Origin: Lepraria neglecta
Taxonomy: Eukaryota > Ascomycota > Lecanoromycetes > Lecanorales > Stereocaulaceae
Reading direction: 5' to 3'
Assembly: GCA_033220425.1 (NCBI GenBank)
Contig: CM065648.1
Coordinates: 3,968,001 to 4,032,000, forward strand
DNA: 64,000 bases
The translations under genes and the position numbers were made by a program. Positions 9,737 to 20,812 of this stretch are shown here, in pieces (within the stretch, counting starts at the first letter, position 1; each line of letters opens with the position of its first letter). The notes beneath the pieces were generated by a model. It was not told the DNA's origin. It searched no databases and saw nothing but the letters and a program-made list of their open reading frames with translations.

Positions 9737-10231
9737 ATGGGCTTTGGTTGCGGGTTTGATATGGTTCCACGTCTTACCGAGTCAGATAGTGATAAAAATC
9801 GTTGGTTGGCCTTCATCGACGAAGTCAAGGAAGTGTATCATAAAGACCCTGTGTTCCAAGTGCAGCCTCGTGTCATTAACTTCCAAGTTGGGGAGCATCC
9901 GCAATTGCCCCTTGAGGGCCACAAATTCCTCCGCTTCAGCTCTCAGGTCAGCGGACCTAGAACAGCAGCTGCCGAGCCCTATATCCGTCGGATTTACCGT
10001 GTACCTCGAGACATTTTTGGCCCGCAGGTGCAATTTTGGCACGAACTTGACGATAATTATGGACATTATGAATGGGACGCCGTCAACGAGTCCATTGAAA
10101 GCTATATTGAGTCGGTCGGTCTGCCAATCTTCCGTACTGCTTTTTTTAACAGTCCAGCAGCCTCCAGGAATATTTACCACCTCAAATCCCTTGATCAATG
10201 GCCCCACGTCAACTATTCCCCCAACAGATAA
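9737..10231 (+). CDS. Conserved-looking fungal hypothetical protein
   Basis: An open frame of 164 residues when started at the ATG at 9737 (MGFGCGFDMVPRL); an upstream in-frame ATG at 9689 would add 16 residues that look less protein-like. The product is a small soluble protein with an even amino-acid mix and no signal peptide or membrane segment. Features include FIDEVKEVYHKDP, an IRRIYRVPRDIFGPQVQFWH stretch and a C-terminal acidic helix (WDAVNESIESYIESVG). I have a feeling of a family widespread in filamentous fungi that begins MGFGCGFD, but no function is known to me. It could be one exon of a longer gene; no good splice signals were needed. Confidence 0.55.
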   Translation: MGFGCGFDMVPRLTESDSDKNRWLAFIDEVKEVYHKDPVFQVQPRVINFQVGEHPQLPLEGHKFLRFSSQVSGPRTAAAEPYIRRIYRVPRDIFGPQVQFWHELDDNYGHYEWDAVNESIESYIESVGLPIFRTAFFNSPAASRNIYHLKSLDQWPHVNYSPNR

Positions 10232-11459
10232 TCCAGGGTTGGCACCCGAATCTCTGGAGTACGTGGCTCACTCCCATTCGCGAGCCGGAAGAAAGCCTGC
10301 AGAAATTAGTCACTACTAGTCACCATCTCTAACAAAGAAGGAAGAGGCGCTGATATGTTTAAGACTCATTCGAGCCGCATTATCAGACTGTAGAAAACTT
10401 TTCCTGCCTGCTTCTGTCCACCAACGGCACCGCTGCCACTAATGCCGAGTTCTAAATCGCCAGCCCAGGAAGCAGTCTCCGAGTAATCGACAGATCACAG
10501 CGACTGACCCCCGTCCTTGCGGTGACTTGAGGGAGACTGAAGTGCCCTGGAGTGATCGAGATTGGTGACCGAATCAGGACCGATTGGATCCAACTTGACC
10601 GCAGTCACGGCACCGCTGGGGGCTCTCTGCTAAAGGCTTCAGCGGATCTTCCAAATCTTGCTGCTTTCATCAGCCGTAGCCATGGACCAATCGAGCCATG
10701 CACGTATTGGCGTACTCTAGCCAAGTGCGACAGCTCGTCACTGCTCTAACATGATGCTTTTTCCGGAGCGACAGGTAGACAACGGTTCGTTTGGCCTCTG
10801 AAGGAGTCCAAGATGGAAACCGGATGGATGTTCGTCCAATTTCGAACTTTAAGTGGTGATGTATTTCCAGAGCCTCTTCCTTGGACTTACGTCACGTATG
10901 GGGTGTAGGTGAAAATATTGCGCGGCTCGGATTCGGCGAGTGCCATTGAGACCTCCATAGTGACCGTTTCCGTAGAGATATAAGACGAAGAGGAGGAAGT
11001 ACAGCCTAAAGATTGCCCAGGATGTACATGCGATGGTCGATAGCCTAAGCAGAAGCGTCAACTTGGATCTGGTGGAGGAACCGGGGATGGGCACTAACGA
11101 CATCTCTTCAGTAGGAATAAGGCGCCCATTGTCTTCGGTACCTTTGGGTATGAATGTCGGGGGAGTGCGTTTTTGTGCTCACGAGACGGTCCCAGAAGAG
11201 GAAGACTCGTAGACGACAATACAGCAAGGCGTAGTGGTGGTCAAGTCATGCTATTCGTGTAAAATGCAGGCGCGAGTGACCTGTCCCAAGCCCGGACTGG
11301 CAGATCCGTTCAATCGTGCTGTAGATAGTCGGCGCGAGCATAAGCAGGATTTGGCGTTCGGATTCTCTCTTTTGCGAGCAGTCCTAACTCTTTTCTGGTC
11401 TAGGCCCCGAGGCCCGGAGGAACGCCTGGGCTTTAACCCTCAAACCAGAGTCCTCGGAC
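10232..11459. other. Intergenic or decayed sequence
   Basis: Nothing firmly supported. A minus-strand frame at 10849-11103 (84 residues) contains a hydrophobic stretch (FRLYFLLFVLYLYG) and could be a small membrane protein or exon, but it has no recognisable family. Plus-strand frames at 10552-10749 and 11234-11503 look random. Confidence 0.3.
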
Positions 11460-12370
11460 AACCGTACCGTCGAACACGGTCAATAGCCTCCTTGACTTTC
11501 TGATCTCATGTCTTAAAGGGGTGGAGGTGGAACCTTGGACGGTATTCAAATTAACGCCGGGAGAACACAAGTCACTTGTGGTCGATGCTGGGGAGAAAGA
11601 GATCGCTGTATGACTACGTGTTGGGCAAGCTTCGGGAAGAGAACAGGTCCCTCCCACTTTTGCAAAGGCATAAGCACTGATCATGATCAATGTGGGCGCA
11701 AGGTTCGACTGGACTCCACTGTTCCGGAGATCTGGTCGCAGCTGGAAAATGTTGCCTGTGGGGACAAAGAAGTTGCAGCCATTGTTGATCTAGTCACATC
11801 AGAGGCAACCTCGGATGTCTATCTGTACGGACATGGTTCCATTAACAACAGATATCCCAAACTCGCGCCGATTCTCAATATCCCTCCATCGTTATCGAGA
11901 CGTCATATTCACAGCACCAGAAAGAGTTAACGAGGCTGGCTGATGAATACATATCCGGTTCCGACGGAAACATCGGCGTGGTACTGGGGCTCAATATTGA
12001 ATACGGCGTTGGGTCGAAGAAGGCGTCGCTTTCCATCTGGCGACCTCGATTAGTGCCGGATCCGGAGAAGAAAGAATCCGTTCTTCTGGAGACGTTTGGG
12101 TATTCAGGAAGCGGATGTAACGGCTTCCCTACCTACTCATCATCAATCGAATTATGCGCTCCTTCAATGTTGATCGTCTTTGCTTTGGGCAGCTGTTCCG
12201 TGCCCAGGACGGAACCCCCATTCCAGGGTAAGGACTATCACTCCAGCTCCGTGACTTTGCACCAGAGACTTGCTTCTCCAATGTACCTCAACAAACGCAG
12301 AGCATGGCTGTCGTTCGGATCACCAACCGGCAACTCTGTTCTTTCCTACACGATGCCGAGACTGGAGTAG
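11460..12370 (+). pseudogene. Decayed gene of a fungal PD-(D/E)XK-like hypothetical family
   Basis: Reading successive frames gives the landmarks of a widespread fungal hypothetical family, in the right order. First FLISCLKGVEVEPWTVFKL then LTPGEH (11480-11570), then YVLGKLREENRSL (about 11615-11655), SEATSDVYLYGHGS (about 11800-11840), YPSIVIETSYSQHQKEL (about 11875-11930), DGNIGVVLGLNIEYG, SKKASLSIWRPR (about 11960-12050), and a C-terminal LQLRDFAPE segment (about 12240-12270). The acidic plus VIE-T-SYSQ pattern followed by a vVxGldIeY strand resembles the Asp...Glu-x-(S/K) core of PD-(D/E)XK nuclease folds. That assignment is from remembered family patterns and is an inference. Several frame changes and stops interrupt it, and they do not coincide with clean introns. 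It is probably not functional. Confidence 0.6.
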
Positions 12371-13151
12371 GATAAACTGGGCTTAGACAGCTAAGGCGCC
12401 GTATTAGCTCACTTGTTGAAACGACGGCCACCTGTTGCATTGGGCGTGCAGCATCACACATCTTATTCCCAATCATGTTTCTGTCCTTTTTGGCATCGGA
12501 TCGATGACTAAATTAGGTTGGCCCCTAGGCCCGGCTTTTAATGTGCTGCACTGAGCCTCATCAAATCGTTCATGCGCACAATCTAAAGAACAGTAACTTA
12601 GTCATAACACATGACCTTACTGTCAACCGGCTCTTCTGCAGTAATCCGTGAAACTGGTATTATCAGCCCACCAAATGTCATCAGCTCAAGACCAACGACG
12701 AGTCTTCCAGGCGTACAAAGCAGTCTTCCAAGGACCAAACGCGAGGATAAGGAAAAGGAAAAGGATTCGTACCATTATGAAGTCAAAAGACGTTCCATAC
12801 ACGTCTCTATGCAAGGAACTCGGAGATGAAAAGGTCCTCAACGCCCTACTGATACTTTTACATGTTGAGTTTTGCATGGAACAGAGCCGAGGGCCGCACC
12901 GTGCCTGCCCAATCTCTTCAAGAAGGGGAAAAGCTCAGGCGGAATCAGTGGTATTATGTTATTTTATATTCTTATTCTTTAGTTTGAAAAGGTATAATGG
13001 TAGGGTGAAAAGCATTTCATTGCACTGTAATATGGACCTTATGATATAGCTTTAGTATCAAGTTATCCTATATAAAGAGATCAGAATTACGAAGCCGAGA
13101 AAGATCTGTAACTCCGGATCTGCGGACACGATCCCAGTACTGCCAGGTGCC
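12371..13151. other. No recognised gene
   Basis: A plus-strand frame at 12648-13049 (133 residues, basic middle, hydrophobic part near the C-terminus) is open but unlike any family I know. The downstream part is AT-rich. Confidence 0.3.
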
Positions 13152-13653
13152 TTATCCAGACTTATCCCAGCAACTATCCAATGCTTCAGGGCAGAAGGCT
13201 CCATCAGCAGCATTCGTACTCCAATCGTCATTCTCATTATAATCATAGTAGCCTACGTCATCGTCGTCTCCGCACATATCCCGCTCAAGGTCCTCCATTC
13301 GCCGCTCCTCCAAATCTTCAAGCATCTTGTCCAACGTCACGACACGCTTCTCAGTTCCCGATCCCCACGGTCCCAGCTTCTTCGTGGGCGACTGAGGCTC
13401 GTACCCTGGAGAATAGGCCTCGGCTACGCGGAGCGCCCATCGCCCTGGCGAGCTAATCACCCTCAATACGCCTCAAGTAGAGAGTATGTAAGTCTAGCAG
13501 ATGAATAACGTCGTTGACGCAGTTATGGGCCGTCTTAATATCTATCGGCCGGGCGGCGAAGATGTCAGCGGGCATAAGGCGCGTGGGCGTCCTAGAGTCT
13601 TCATGGTTTTCTCGGGATAACATTATGGCCTTTGCCCTGGAATGATAATCCAA
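13152..13653 (-). pseudogene. Two abutting ORFs, possibly one shifted hypothetical gene
   Basis: Two minus-strand frames (13653-13453 and 13466-13152) overlap by about 14 bp in different frames. The first ends HTLYLRRIEGD. The second reads SSPGRWALRVAEAYSPGYEP and continues through a charged LDKMLEDLEERRMEDLERD stretch to an acidic tail (CGDDDD). Both compositions look like real protein, and no intron of usable length fits the junction. They may be halves of one gene separated by a frameshift, or an exon pair with an undetected boundary. No family was recognised. Confidence 0.3.
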
Positions 13654-14127
13654 TGGAAACGATCGACGTGGCCACCGGTGGCCGGCCTATTCCTTGAAGT
13701 GCTGGGGGGCTTCCTTGCCGAGGGTATCATGCGATTAGGATAGTTGAGCAACAAAGATTGTCTCGAAAGGAATTTTCCTTAGGTGATGGCGGAAGACGGG
13801 CACCAATGTTATAATATAGTGGCTGGTATAGTGATCTTTCAAAGGCCTGGCAAGCGTCAAGTAGGGAGCTTAGATCTCTTCCCCATATCTCTTATGTCTC
13901 GAGGAAGGTTATCTTCAGAGTTCCCATCAATTCTAAGACTCGACCAACAGAGTATTCTCGACCTTCCGTCTCATATCGTCCATAGTATCTGCTTCCAAGG
14001 CCTTGCAACTCTCTCATTAAGATTTCACGGACACTTGTATAACTCGTTACGCGGATAGAATTCCAATTATTAATCTCAAGAAAGGCGGGTTCAGGGCAGT
14101 ATATAAGAATGTATATTCGAGATAGTC
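13654..14127. other. Intergenic
   Basis: A plus-strand frame at 13783-14058 (91 residues) is open but has no recognisable features; otherwise nothing was seen. Confidence 0.35.
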
Positions 14128-15066
14128 TTAATGCCTCTTTCGTTTCCGTAGGTGTTGACCACCTATAGCTCCTTGTGACTCGTCTCTATGAGCTATAGTG
14201 GTATTATACGGATTCCGTTGCTTCTTGGCCAGGGTTTGCCGTGTCGCCACTGCCTCTTTCTCTGTGCCATCCTGCCTGCTTTCTCTTTCTTGGGTTTGTT
14301 TCCTACCAGTATCTGGCTTATATGAGGAATCGGCACTATCTTCGGGGCCGCGGCGTACCGAGCAGACGTTAAAAGTCAACCGTGCCTGTCCGCTTGAATA
14401 CATTTCCACCAATGCACCCCTCCATGACCGTTCATTTGTAATCTCAAGCGCCTTCCCCCCATCCGGCTTATAGAGAATCCTCTCTGTAGCCTTATCGAAT
14501 TGGATGTCCTCTACCAACACGCTGATAAACCGGTCGAATTGAACATCATCGATCTCGATATCCGAAGGACCTCGATTTGAAGGCAGTACTAAATCCTGCG
14601 GCCGGCACATCGTCATTGTATTGTGGCCTTTTCTTCGAACGCAGACCGTAATATTACTGAAAACAGGTGGCGATAGAGCACTTTGTTGCTGCTTGGCTTG
14701 CTCCCCACTTGCTACCACTATCAGTGGCTCCTCCCTTGTAGTCTTTCGCCTCTTCCTGTTGTTATTGCACTTTTGAGCCCAATGAGTCAGACACTCTTCC
14801 CTCCACGCGCAGTCCACACCCTCGAAAACCTCCGGAAATTGCTTATATACGATGTCAAACGCGGGTTGCAGACTCTGCTTGGTGGTGATATTATTGATCT
14901 TGTCGCATATGGCACCGCATCTTCTGACCTCCGTATCCAGGGCCGCATATATTTCTTTGTAGAGTTTCTGGTCGATGTCGAGACCTGTACACATGCGCCG
15001 AACTGACCAGGACTTGACATTAAGCTCTCGCAATATCGCTTCTCTCGAGGGCTCCGAGGACTGCAT
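14128..15066 (-). CDS. Hypothetical protein with basic, probably nuclear-targeted segments
   Basis: A single open frame of 312 residues. The N-terminal 110 residues are helical with evenly spaced Cys (RRMCTGLD, RRCGAICDKINN, GVDCAWREECLTHW), without a recognisable zinc-finger spacing. A basic NNNRKRRKTTREE stretch near residue 103 and the terminal HLRKRKRH both look like nuclear localisation signals. The middle contains a region with DIEIDDVQFDRF and ITNERSWRGALVEMY, which could be a folded domain. The last 70 residues are charged and disordered (KQTQERESRQDGTEKE). I do not recognise the family. Length, composition and absence of internal stops favour a real gene, possibly lineage-restricted. 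Confidence 0.55.
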   Translation of the reverse strand: MQSSEPSREAILRELNVKSWSVRRMCTGLDIDQKLYKEIYAALDTEVRRCGAICDKINNITTKQSLQPAFDIVYKQFPEVFEGVDCAWREECLTHWAQKCNNNRKRRKTTREEPLIVVASGEQAKQQQSALSPPVFSNITVCVRRKGHNTMTMCRPQDLVLPSNRGPSDIEIDDVQFDRFISVLVEDIQFDKATERILYKPDGGKALEITNERSWRGALVEMYSSGQARLTFNVCSVRRGPEDSADSSYKPDTGRKQTQERESRQDGTEKEAVATRQTLAKKQRNPYNTTIAHRDESQGAIGGQHLRKRKRH

Positions 15067-15900
15067 AGCGTTCGTTCGACTTAGCTGTACCTTTTGTCAG
15101 CCTAAAGGTCAGCCTGATAGGGTTGTGGTTTTCTAACTTATGGTACTAGTGCCCAGATTATTTATTGTCCAAGATGGAACTTTAATGGGAACGGAGGATA
15201 TTGACGCGAGATCGTGTTTATTAGTTGGGCGGGATTGTTGGTTTAAAACGCTAAAAATATCTAAGGGGCCGAATGCCGACGAGCGCCAAGCATGTTCGAA
15301 ATCGTAAACGCTCAAATGGCGATGAGGAGCGTACACAAGTACCGCTAACCGCTAAAGTAGTGGCTTCAGGACAAGTTCGAGGAGGCAGGCTCGAACCTGA
15401 TCGTGAAATTCGTGTATGTTGGGTATACCATCGATGAGCGCCAGGATGTTGTTTATGGATTTCAAAAAAATCCCGGTTTCAAAGAGCTATACTTGGATGT
15501 CCTGGTACTTCCATCTCGTCTGTTCAGCAAGGGATACACTATAACCCGAGCAAAGGAAACTGATTCTGAAACCAGGCTATTAGCTTACGTAATAAAGAAC
15601 CGCTCACCTAGACGGTGAAAGAGATACGTAACGCTTTCTGATAAGAATAGCAATCCCCGCGTCGCGCGAGGATAAAGCGGCGCTCACCCTAGACCCGGTG
15701 GGGGGTGAGGCCGGGGCGGGAGGCCTTTTGCTATCTGCTACCTCCCTCGCCGTCATTACTTCCTCCAGCTACATCCTAATAACTAATACTTACTTGAACT
15801 GTTCCTGTAGAAGTTGCCAGCGGAATCTACAGTTGAATACTCGAAGATAATCCAACTGAAAGAGCCCCGCAGCATACCAAGGTACCAATAGCACTCCACC
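15067..15900. other. Intergenic upstream of PIL1
   Basis: A 71-residue plus-strand frame (15403-15618) was not recognised. A GC-rich stretch around 15655-15725 (CGTCGCGCGAGG, then runs of G) stands out from AT-rich surroundings. The last about 170 bp should contain the PIL1 promoter and 5' leader, with CT-rich and AACT-rich tracts but no clear TATA box. Confidence 0.4.
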
Positions 15901-17029
15901 ATGTAAGTCAACACTACCCAAGCCCGCCATGCGCCATGGCTTCTGCCTCACTCATGGTTTTCTGTGGTACTCACTGACCAAGCTTATGCTTCAATCAGGA
16001 ACCGCTCCCTCTCAGTCAGGTCCAAGAAGGACAATGCCTCCACCACAACCGGCGGCTCGAGCTCCGCACCCAAACACCGCTTCACCATGGCCAGCCTCCG
16101 CGGCGTAGCGCAACCAGAACTAAGCAAAAAGCTCTTCAAGATCATCAAAAGCGAGAACCACGCCATCGGTGCCTACGAATCCGCCAGCCGCGAACGCATC
16201 TCCATCACCTCCCAGCTCTCAGACTGGGGCGAAGCCACAGGTGACGAGTCCGTCTCCGACATCTCTGACAAGCTGGGCGTTCTTCTTTCCGAGCTAGGGG
16301 AGCAGGAAGATGTGTTTGCACAGAATTTGGAAGATTATCGTGGGGTGCTGAAGCAGATTCGGAATACGGAGAGCTCGGTGCAGCCGAGTCGGGATCATAA
16401 GGCTAAGATTGGGGACGAGATTGCGAAGCTGAAGTATAAGGAGCCGACGAGCCCGAAGATCGTGCAGCTTGAGCAGGAGCTTGTTAGAGCTGAGGCGCAG
16501 AATTTGGTTGCTGAAGCTCAACTGACCAATGTCGTACGACCTCCCGGCCATCCCCATCCAAAATCTCATGCACTAACAGCCTCTCCAGACCCGCCAAAAG
16601 CTCAAGGAAGCCTACGACATGCACTTTGCCGCCACAATCGAGCGCGCCGAAAAACAAATTATGCTCGCTCGCCACGGTCGCCGCCTCTTAAACCTCCTCG
16701 ACGACACCCCAGTGGTCCCAGGCGATACCCGTCCAGCTTTCGAGCACGGCTCTCAAGCCCGCCAGATATTGAATGATGCCGAGGAGGACCTCCGCGAATG
16801 GACGCCAAACCTCGAACCCATTCCGAGCTCGGCGACTGCTATGGGGGTGAATTTGATGCCTGCGCAGATTGGGACTGGGACCGTGGGGACGAGCTTTAGT
16901 GGGCATGAGGGGGAGCCGGCGGCAATTGAGGCAGGGAGTACTACGGGTGAGACCAGCTACACCCGTGATGTTAGTGGAAGCTCAACTATTGCGCAGCCTG
17001 AATCTACGAGCAGCTATCAGTTGCCTTAG
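15901..17029 (+). CDS. PIL1: Eisosome core component Pil1/Lsp1 (BAR-domain protein)
   Basis: Three exons: a 2-nt coding part (15901-15902), 15999-16533 and 16589-17029, giving 325 residues. The first intron (96 nt, GTAAGT...TCAG) splits the initiation codon as AT|G, restoring the N-terminus MNRSLSVRSKK that is typical of Pil1/Lsp1. The Pil1 domain covers about residues 25-240. Landmarks include FTMASLRGVAQPELSKKL, ENHAIGAYESASRERISI, LSDWGEATGDESVSDISDKL, QEDVFAQNLEDYRGVLKQIR and, across the second intron, LTNVTRQKLKEAYDMHFAA. The C-terminal about 80 residues are Ser/Thr/Gly rich. The protein assembles into scaffolds under furrow-like plasma-membrane invaginations (eisosomes) and is regulated by phosphorylation in yeast. 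In the unspliced RNA the ATG is followed directly by an in-frame TAA. Confidence 0.93.
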
Positions 17030-17531
17030 CAAAATGAGCCTATCAGCGCTTTGCCCCAAGTCTTCAAGACCTTGAGATGGACTCGGCTTAAGTCTGGTCT
17101 GCAGGCGTTGCTTCCGATATGATGTTGAGCGAGGAGCGAAATGGTGTTGAAGCTGTTGAGTCTTACAAGCAAGTCTTTTCACTATACCTCTACTAGCAAA
17201 TTGATCTGCTCGTTTCACACAGATACATGCGGCCATTCGGATTTCACAATTTTCTCCCCAATAACTTTGCTGATTCCCCCCTTTCCACTTCTCTTTGACA
17301 CAGAAGGAGGTGCTCAGTAAACAGATCTTGCATAAACCTCTGTCTGAAACGCGCCTGGAACTCTCAATAGAGCGAGTGACAGTTAATTCATTCGAGATCA
17401 CAGGCCTTAAGTAGAAGAAGCAATTTATACTGATTGCAAGCTATCATTTGGTCTATGGTATCTCTGCTGCATCGCCTCGTAGTTCACGTCTTCATTTAGA
17501 TACATAAGCTTCTAAGCCGCAAGACAGGCGG
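17030..17531. other. Convergent intergenic region, PIL1 and ADE17 3' ends
   Basis: The 3' flanks of two convergent genes; no additional gene or clear hairpin was noted. Confidence 0.5.
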
Positions 17532-20338
17532 TCAATGATGGAAGAGTCGGATCTGTTCCCGAATTAGCTTTCGTTGATTTGGCAAGTCATGATTGGTCAC
17601 TTACGCTCTGCTCCACCAACGTGATTCCCATTTGCTCACAAGTAGCAGCAACAGCGGCATCAGCTTGACTGCCCATGGGTGCAGCGATGTACTTGACGCC
17701 CGAGCGGCCTATTCTCGAGTCAGCATGGTCTCTCAATGACGTAGAGTGGGGTACAAGAAAGTCAAAGACTTACTTGTACGCAAAACATTGTCAATAAAAG
17801 GGAAGAACGCATCACTAGAGCAAGCGACCCCACTTAGCCGCTTCAGCCACTCTTCTTTCTCCTCCATGCTAAACACCTTCGGCACCTCTTCGAAGTTCTT
17901 CTCGAAATCCTCTTTCTCGATTTCTGTCAGGTGTGCTGCTTGACCGCTGCAGAGCATGTCAATGGCATTGCTTTTGTCTGCCCTCTTGGTACCCTTTTTC
18001 CATTTGAGATCCAGGGCCCGCTCGTGAAACCGCATCCACCAGTTGTCGGCTTTATCGCCTGCGAGGCGTGTGCAGTGGATGCGGGATTGTTGACCAGCGC
18101 CTAGGCCGATGACTTTCGACAAACCATCAGTTCACAAGCAGTTCGAGGACGCTCTCCGGGAAAGACGGCATACCTTGACCATTGAGAGCATAGCAGACGG
18201 AATTGCTTTGGGTGTATTTGAGCGCTATGGTGGCAACGGTGAGATCTCGCAATGCTGACTCTGGAAGTGGAGGAGCACCCTTTGGCGTGATGATGGAGCT
18301 GAAGGTTTCTTTGGTTGTGATTTGGACGTCGTTGCGATGCTGTTGAATGGATATGCCGTACACATTGCGGGTTTCGATGGGTGGGGGCTCGTAGGACTCG
18401 TCCATTTGTAGTATCTACAGAACATCAGTATGCGGATACCTAATTTCAAGCTCGAGATGACATCTCAGGGGGGATTTACCAGGTACTTTCCGCCTTTCTT
18501 CTTGGACAAGATCTCCAGCGCTTCCATTGAGTACGCCGGGGCCACAACTCTGGAGATTGTCAGCTTGTTTTGCATTGAAGCTTAGGACTCAGCCACCACA
18601 AACCCATCGGAGACTTCTCTCGATATTATCTTCGCGGTAGGCACATCTACTTCGTCGGACAACGCAATAATATCACCAAAGGAAGACATCCTATCGGCTC
18701 CTCGTGCCCTCGCATACGCCGTAGCAAGTCCGGATTCTTGTAGGCCGTCAATGTCGTTTACCATACAGACCTCCCGCTCCTTCTCTGTCATGGGGACGCC
18801 AATGGCAGCTCCAGCGGGTGAGACATGCTTGAAGCTTGCAGCAGCAGGCAATCCCAGGGCCTTCTTCAACTCTTTCACCAATGGCCAGGCATTTAGCGAA
18901 TCTAGTAAGTTGATGTACCCCGGCGACCCACAAAGTACTGTGAAAGGTAGCTTGCCGTCTTTGACAAATGCAGAAGCTGGCTTTTGATGTGGATTCGCTC
19001 CGTATCTGGCGATGGGTCAGGATTACTGGCTTTCAGACGAAGAAAGCTAGGGCGGTAGGAACATACCGCAATGAAAGTTGTTGAACACCGTCCGCTGCGA
19101 ACTTCTTGCGGAAGAAATCTGAGATTGCTTCATCATACTCCGCTGTATGGCTGAAAGCTTTCAAGGAGTATAGCTGCCTGGACTTTTCCGAGATGTCACC
19201 TGCTTCGAGCTCTTTCAAGAAATCGTGATAGTCCTCTGGATCTGATAGGATCGTGACTACAATGGTTTTTTAAATGAGAATTCGCTTTGGAAGATGAGGT
19301 TCGAGTGGTGAAAGCAGTCTAAGCGTGTCCACAGGACCCTCAGCAAATAGGCACTTGAGACTTCGGACTCACCGCGCGAGAAGTTCTTGGCAGCTGCTCT
19401 GAGCAGCGTGACCCCTCCTATATCGATATCTTCTACGGCTTCTGGTATGCTGTTGGGAAGTCTAATGTCAGTACTTTTCAAAACCATGATGAATTCAGAG
19501 ATGAGTATTGAGATATCTTTATCCATAGCATGTTCCATGCCAAGCCGCGAGAAAGGAGCGAATCAAGGGATACCTACGTGACGTTTATCTTTCCAACAGT
19601 CTCTTTAAATGGGTAGAGATTGCAGACGACCTACAGGGAATTCGAGGTCAGCAAGCTGTTTCCCGTCCTAAAAGTAAAGCATAGATACGTTCAAAGGTCA
19701 ATCAGCGATGCACGTACATAGTCCACCTTGCTTATGTTCTGATCCGCAAGATCTTTCTCGTCAGACTCTAAGTTCCGTGCTAGAATTCCAGCATGGACAG
19801 CAGGGCTGGATTCTGTCAGCATCAACCAGTCCGGAGAGGACGAAGGGGATATTACTGGAGTGTCTTAACACGACCGCTCAACTAAACATTCTCAGGGTTA
19901 GCATTGCTACATCAAGGTAAATGATATATCTGCAGAATAAGCTTGGAAACTAAACAGCTGCAAGAGAATCGGTTCATCTCAGACAGATGTAAATCAGCCT
20001 CGGGCTCTAGGGAAAGTAAAATAGCTCTCACCATCTCCGGTGCTTTCGTAATGGAAGAGATATCACTGTTCAGAGAACCTATCAGTCGCCAAACTTTTCA
20101 TATTCACAGCGGTGTACTGGCTTACTCGACTTCGAATCCGGCATTTCGTATGAGACTCGCGGTCCCACCAGAGGCAAGCAGGCGCACATTGTTCTTGATC
20201 AGACCTTTCGCCAGATCCAGTAAACCTTGTTTGTTGTATACTGACAAAATGGCTGTACCCAGTGAGTCGACGGTCTGATTAGACACAGATTTAATAACCT
20301 AGTCAGGACTCACCTGTCTTCTGATCTTCGGAAGCCAT
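17532..20338 (-). CDS. ADE17: Bifunctional AICAR transformylase / IMP cyclohydrolase
   Basis: This gene catalyses the last two steps of de novo IMP synthesis (PurH/ATIC). Fourteen exons could be placed, in transcript order: 20338-20314, 20252-20126, 20065-20032, 19881-19856, 19805-19718, 19630-19578, 19449-19373, 19256-19067, 19005-18604, 18549-18480, 18414-18174, 18112-17774, 17708-17605, 17552-17532. They sum to 599 codons (598 residues), close to yeast Ade16/17 (about 590). The N-terminal MGS-like cyclohydrolase domain has [49 protein letters not shown] and [16 protein letters not shown]. The transformylase part has [69 protein letters not shown] and the usual end RLFHH. Three coding exons near the 5' end are only 25, 34 and 26 nt. 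One donor is GTTTGT, otherwise the splice sites are standard. The 5' end faces the divergent MFS gene. Confidence 0.95.
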
Positions 20339-20812
20339 GGCGTTGAGTGGTATAGTGTTTGAGGAGGAGGTGTTTCTAAAATTATTTTCGTTTTGCGGAT
20401 GGAGGTCGTTATCGATAAGGCTTGAGTGACGTGAAATTCTTGGCACCCTTTAGCCTGACCAAGGCAAGCCTAACCGAAAAATTCTGCCAAGCAATCTTCA
20501 AACCAACGAGCCGACCCCTGTTCGTTTGGTTGTCGACTTTCCTGCCAATCCATGACGCACATACACAAATAACATTCATATCTTATCTCATTCGATTCCA
20601 AAAATATATATATTTTAAGAACATTTACGTGTTTCACTATCAATCCTTCCAACGCGAATCCTTCGAGCAGCTATACTCCATGCGGGTAGTGTATGTTACA
20701 ACTCAGCACTGCCCTGGCATTCGGCCCATGACTGCCTAAACCTTCATACTCTGGCCTCTCTCGAAGTCTGGGGATGGAGAAGCCTTCAATTTTTATTACC
20801 ATTTGAAGGGGC
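20339..20812. other. Divergent promoter region, ADE17 and MFS gene
   Basis: About 470 bp between two divergent start codons. It has AT-rich stretches (a run of TATATATATTTT near 20604-20615) and no ORF of interest. Shared regulation of the two genes is possible but not shown. Confidence 0.45.

Noticed and set aside
9708-10319. 203-residue Ser-rich plus ORF
   Set aside because: Overlaps the 9737-10231 frame, which has the more protein-like composition and a better start.
15355-15620. Possible tRNA-like GTTCGAGG...CTCGAACC segment near 15375-15400
   Set aside because: It forms only a short hairpin; no acceptor stem or anticodon arm could be fitted.
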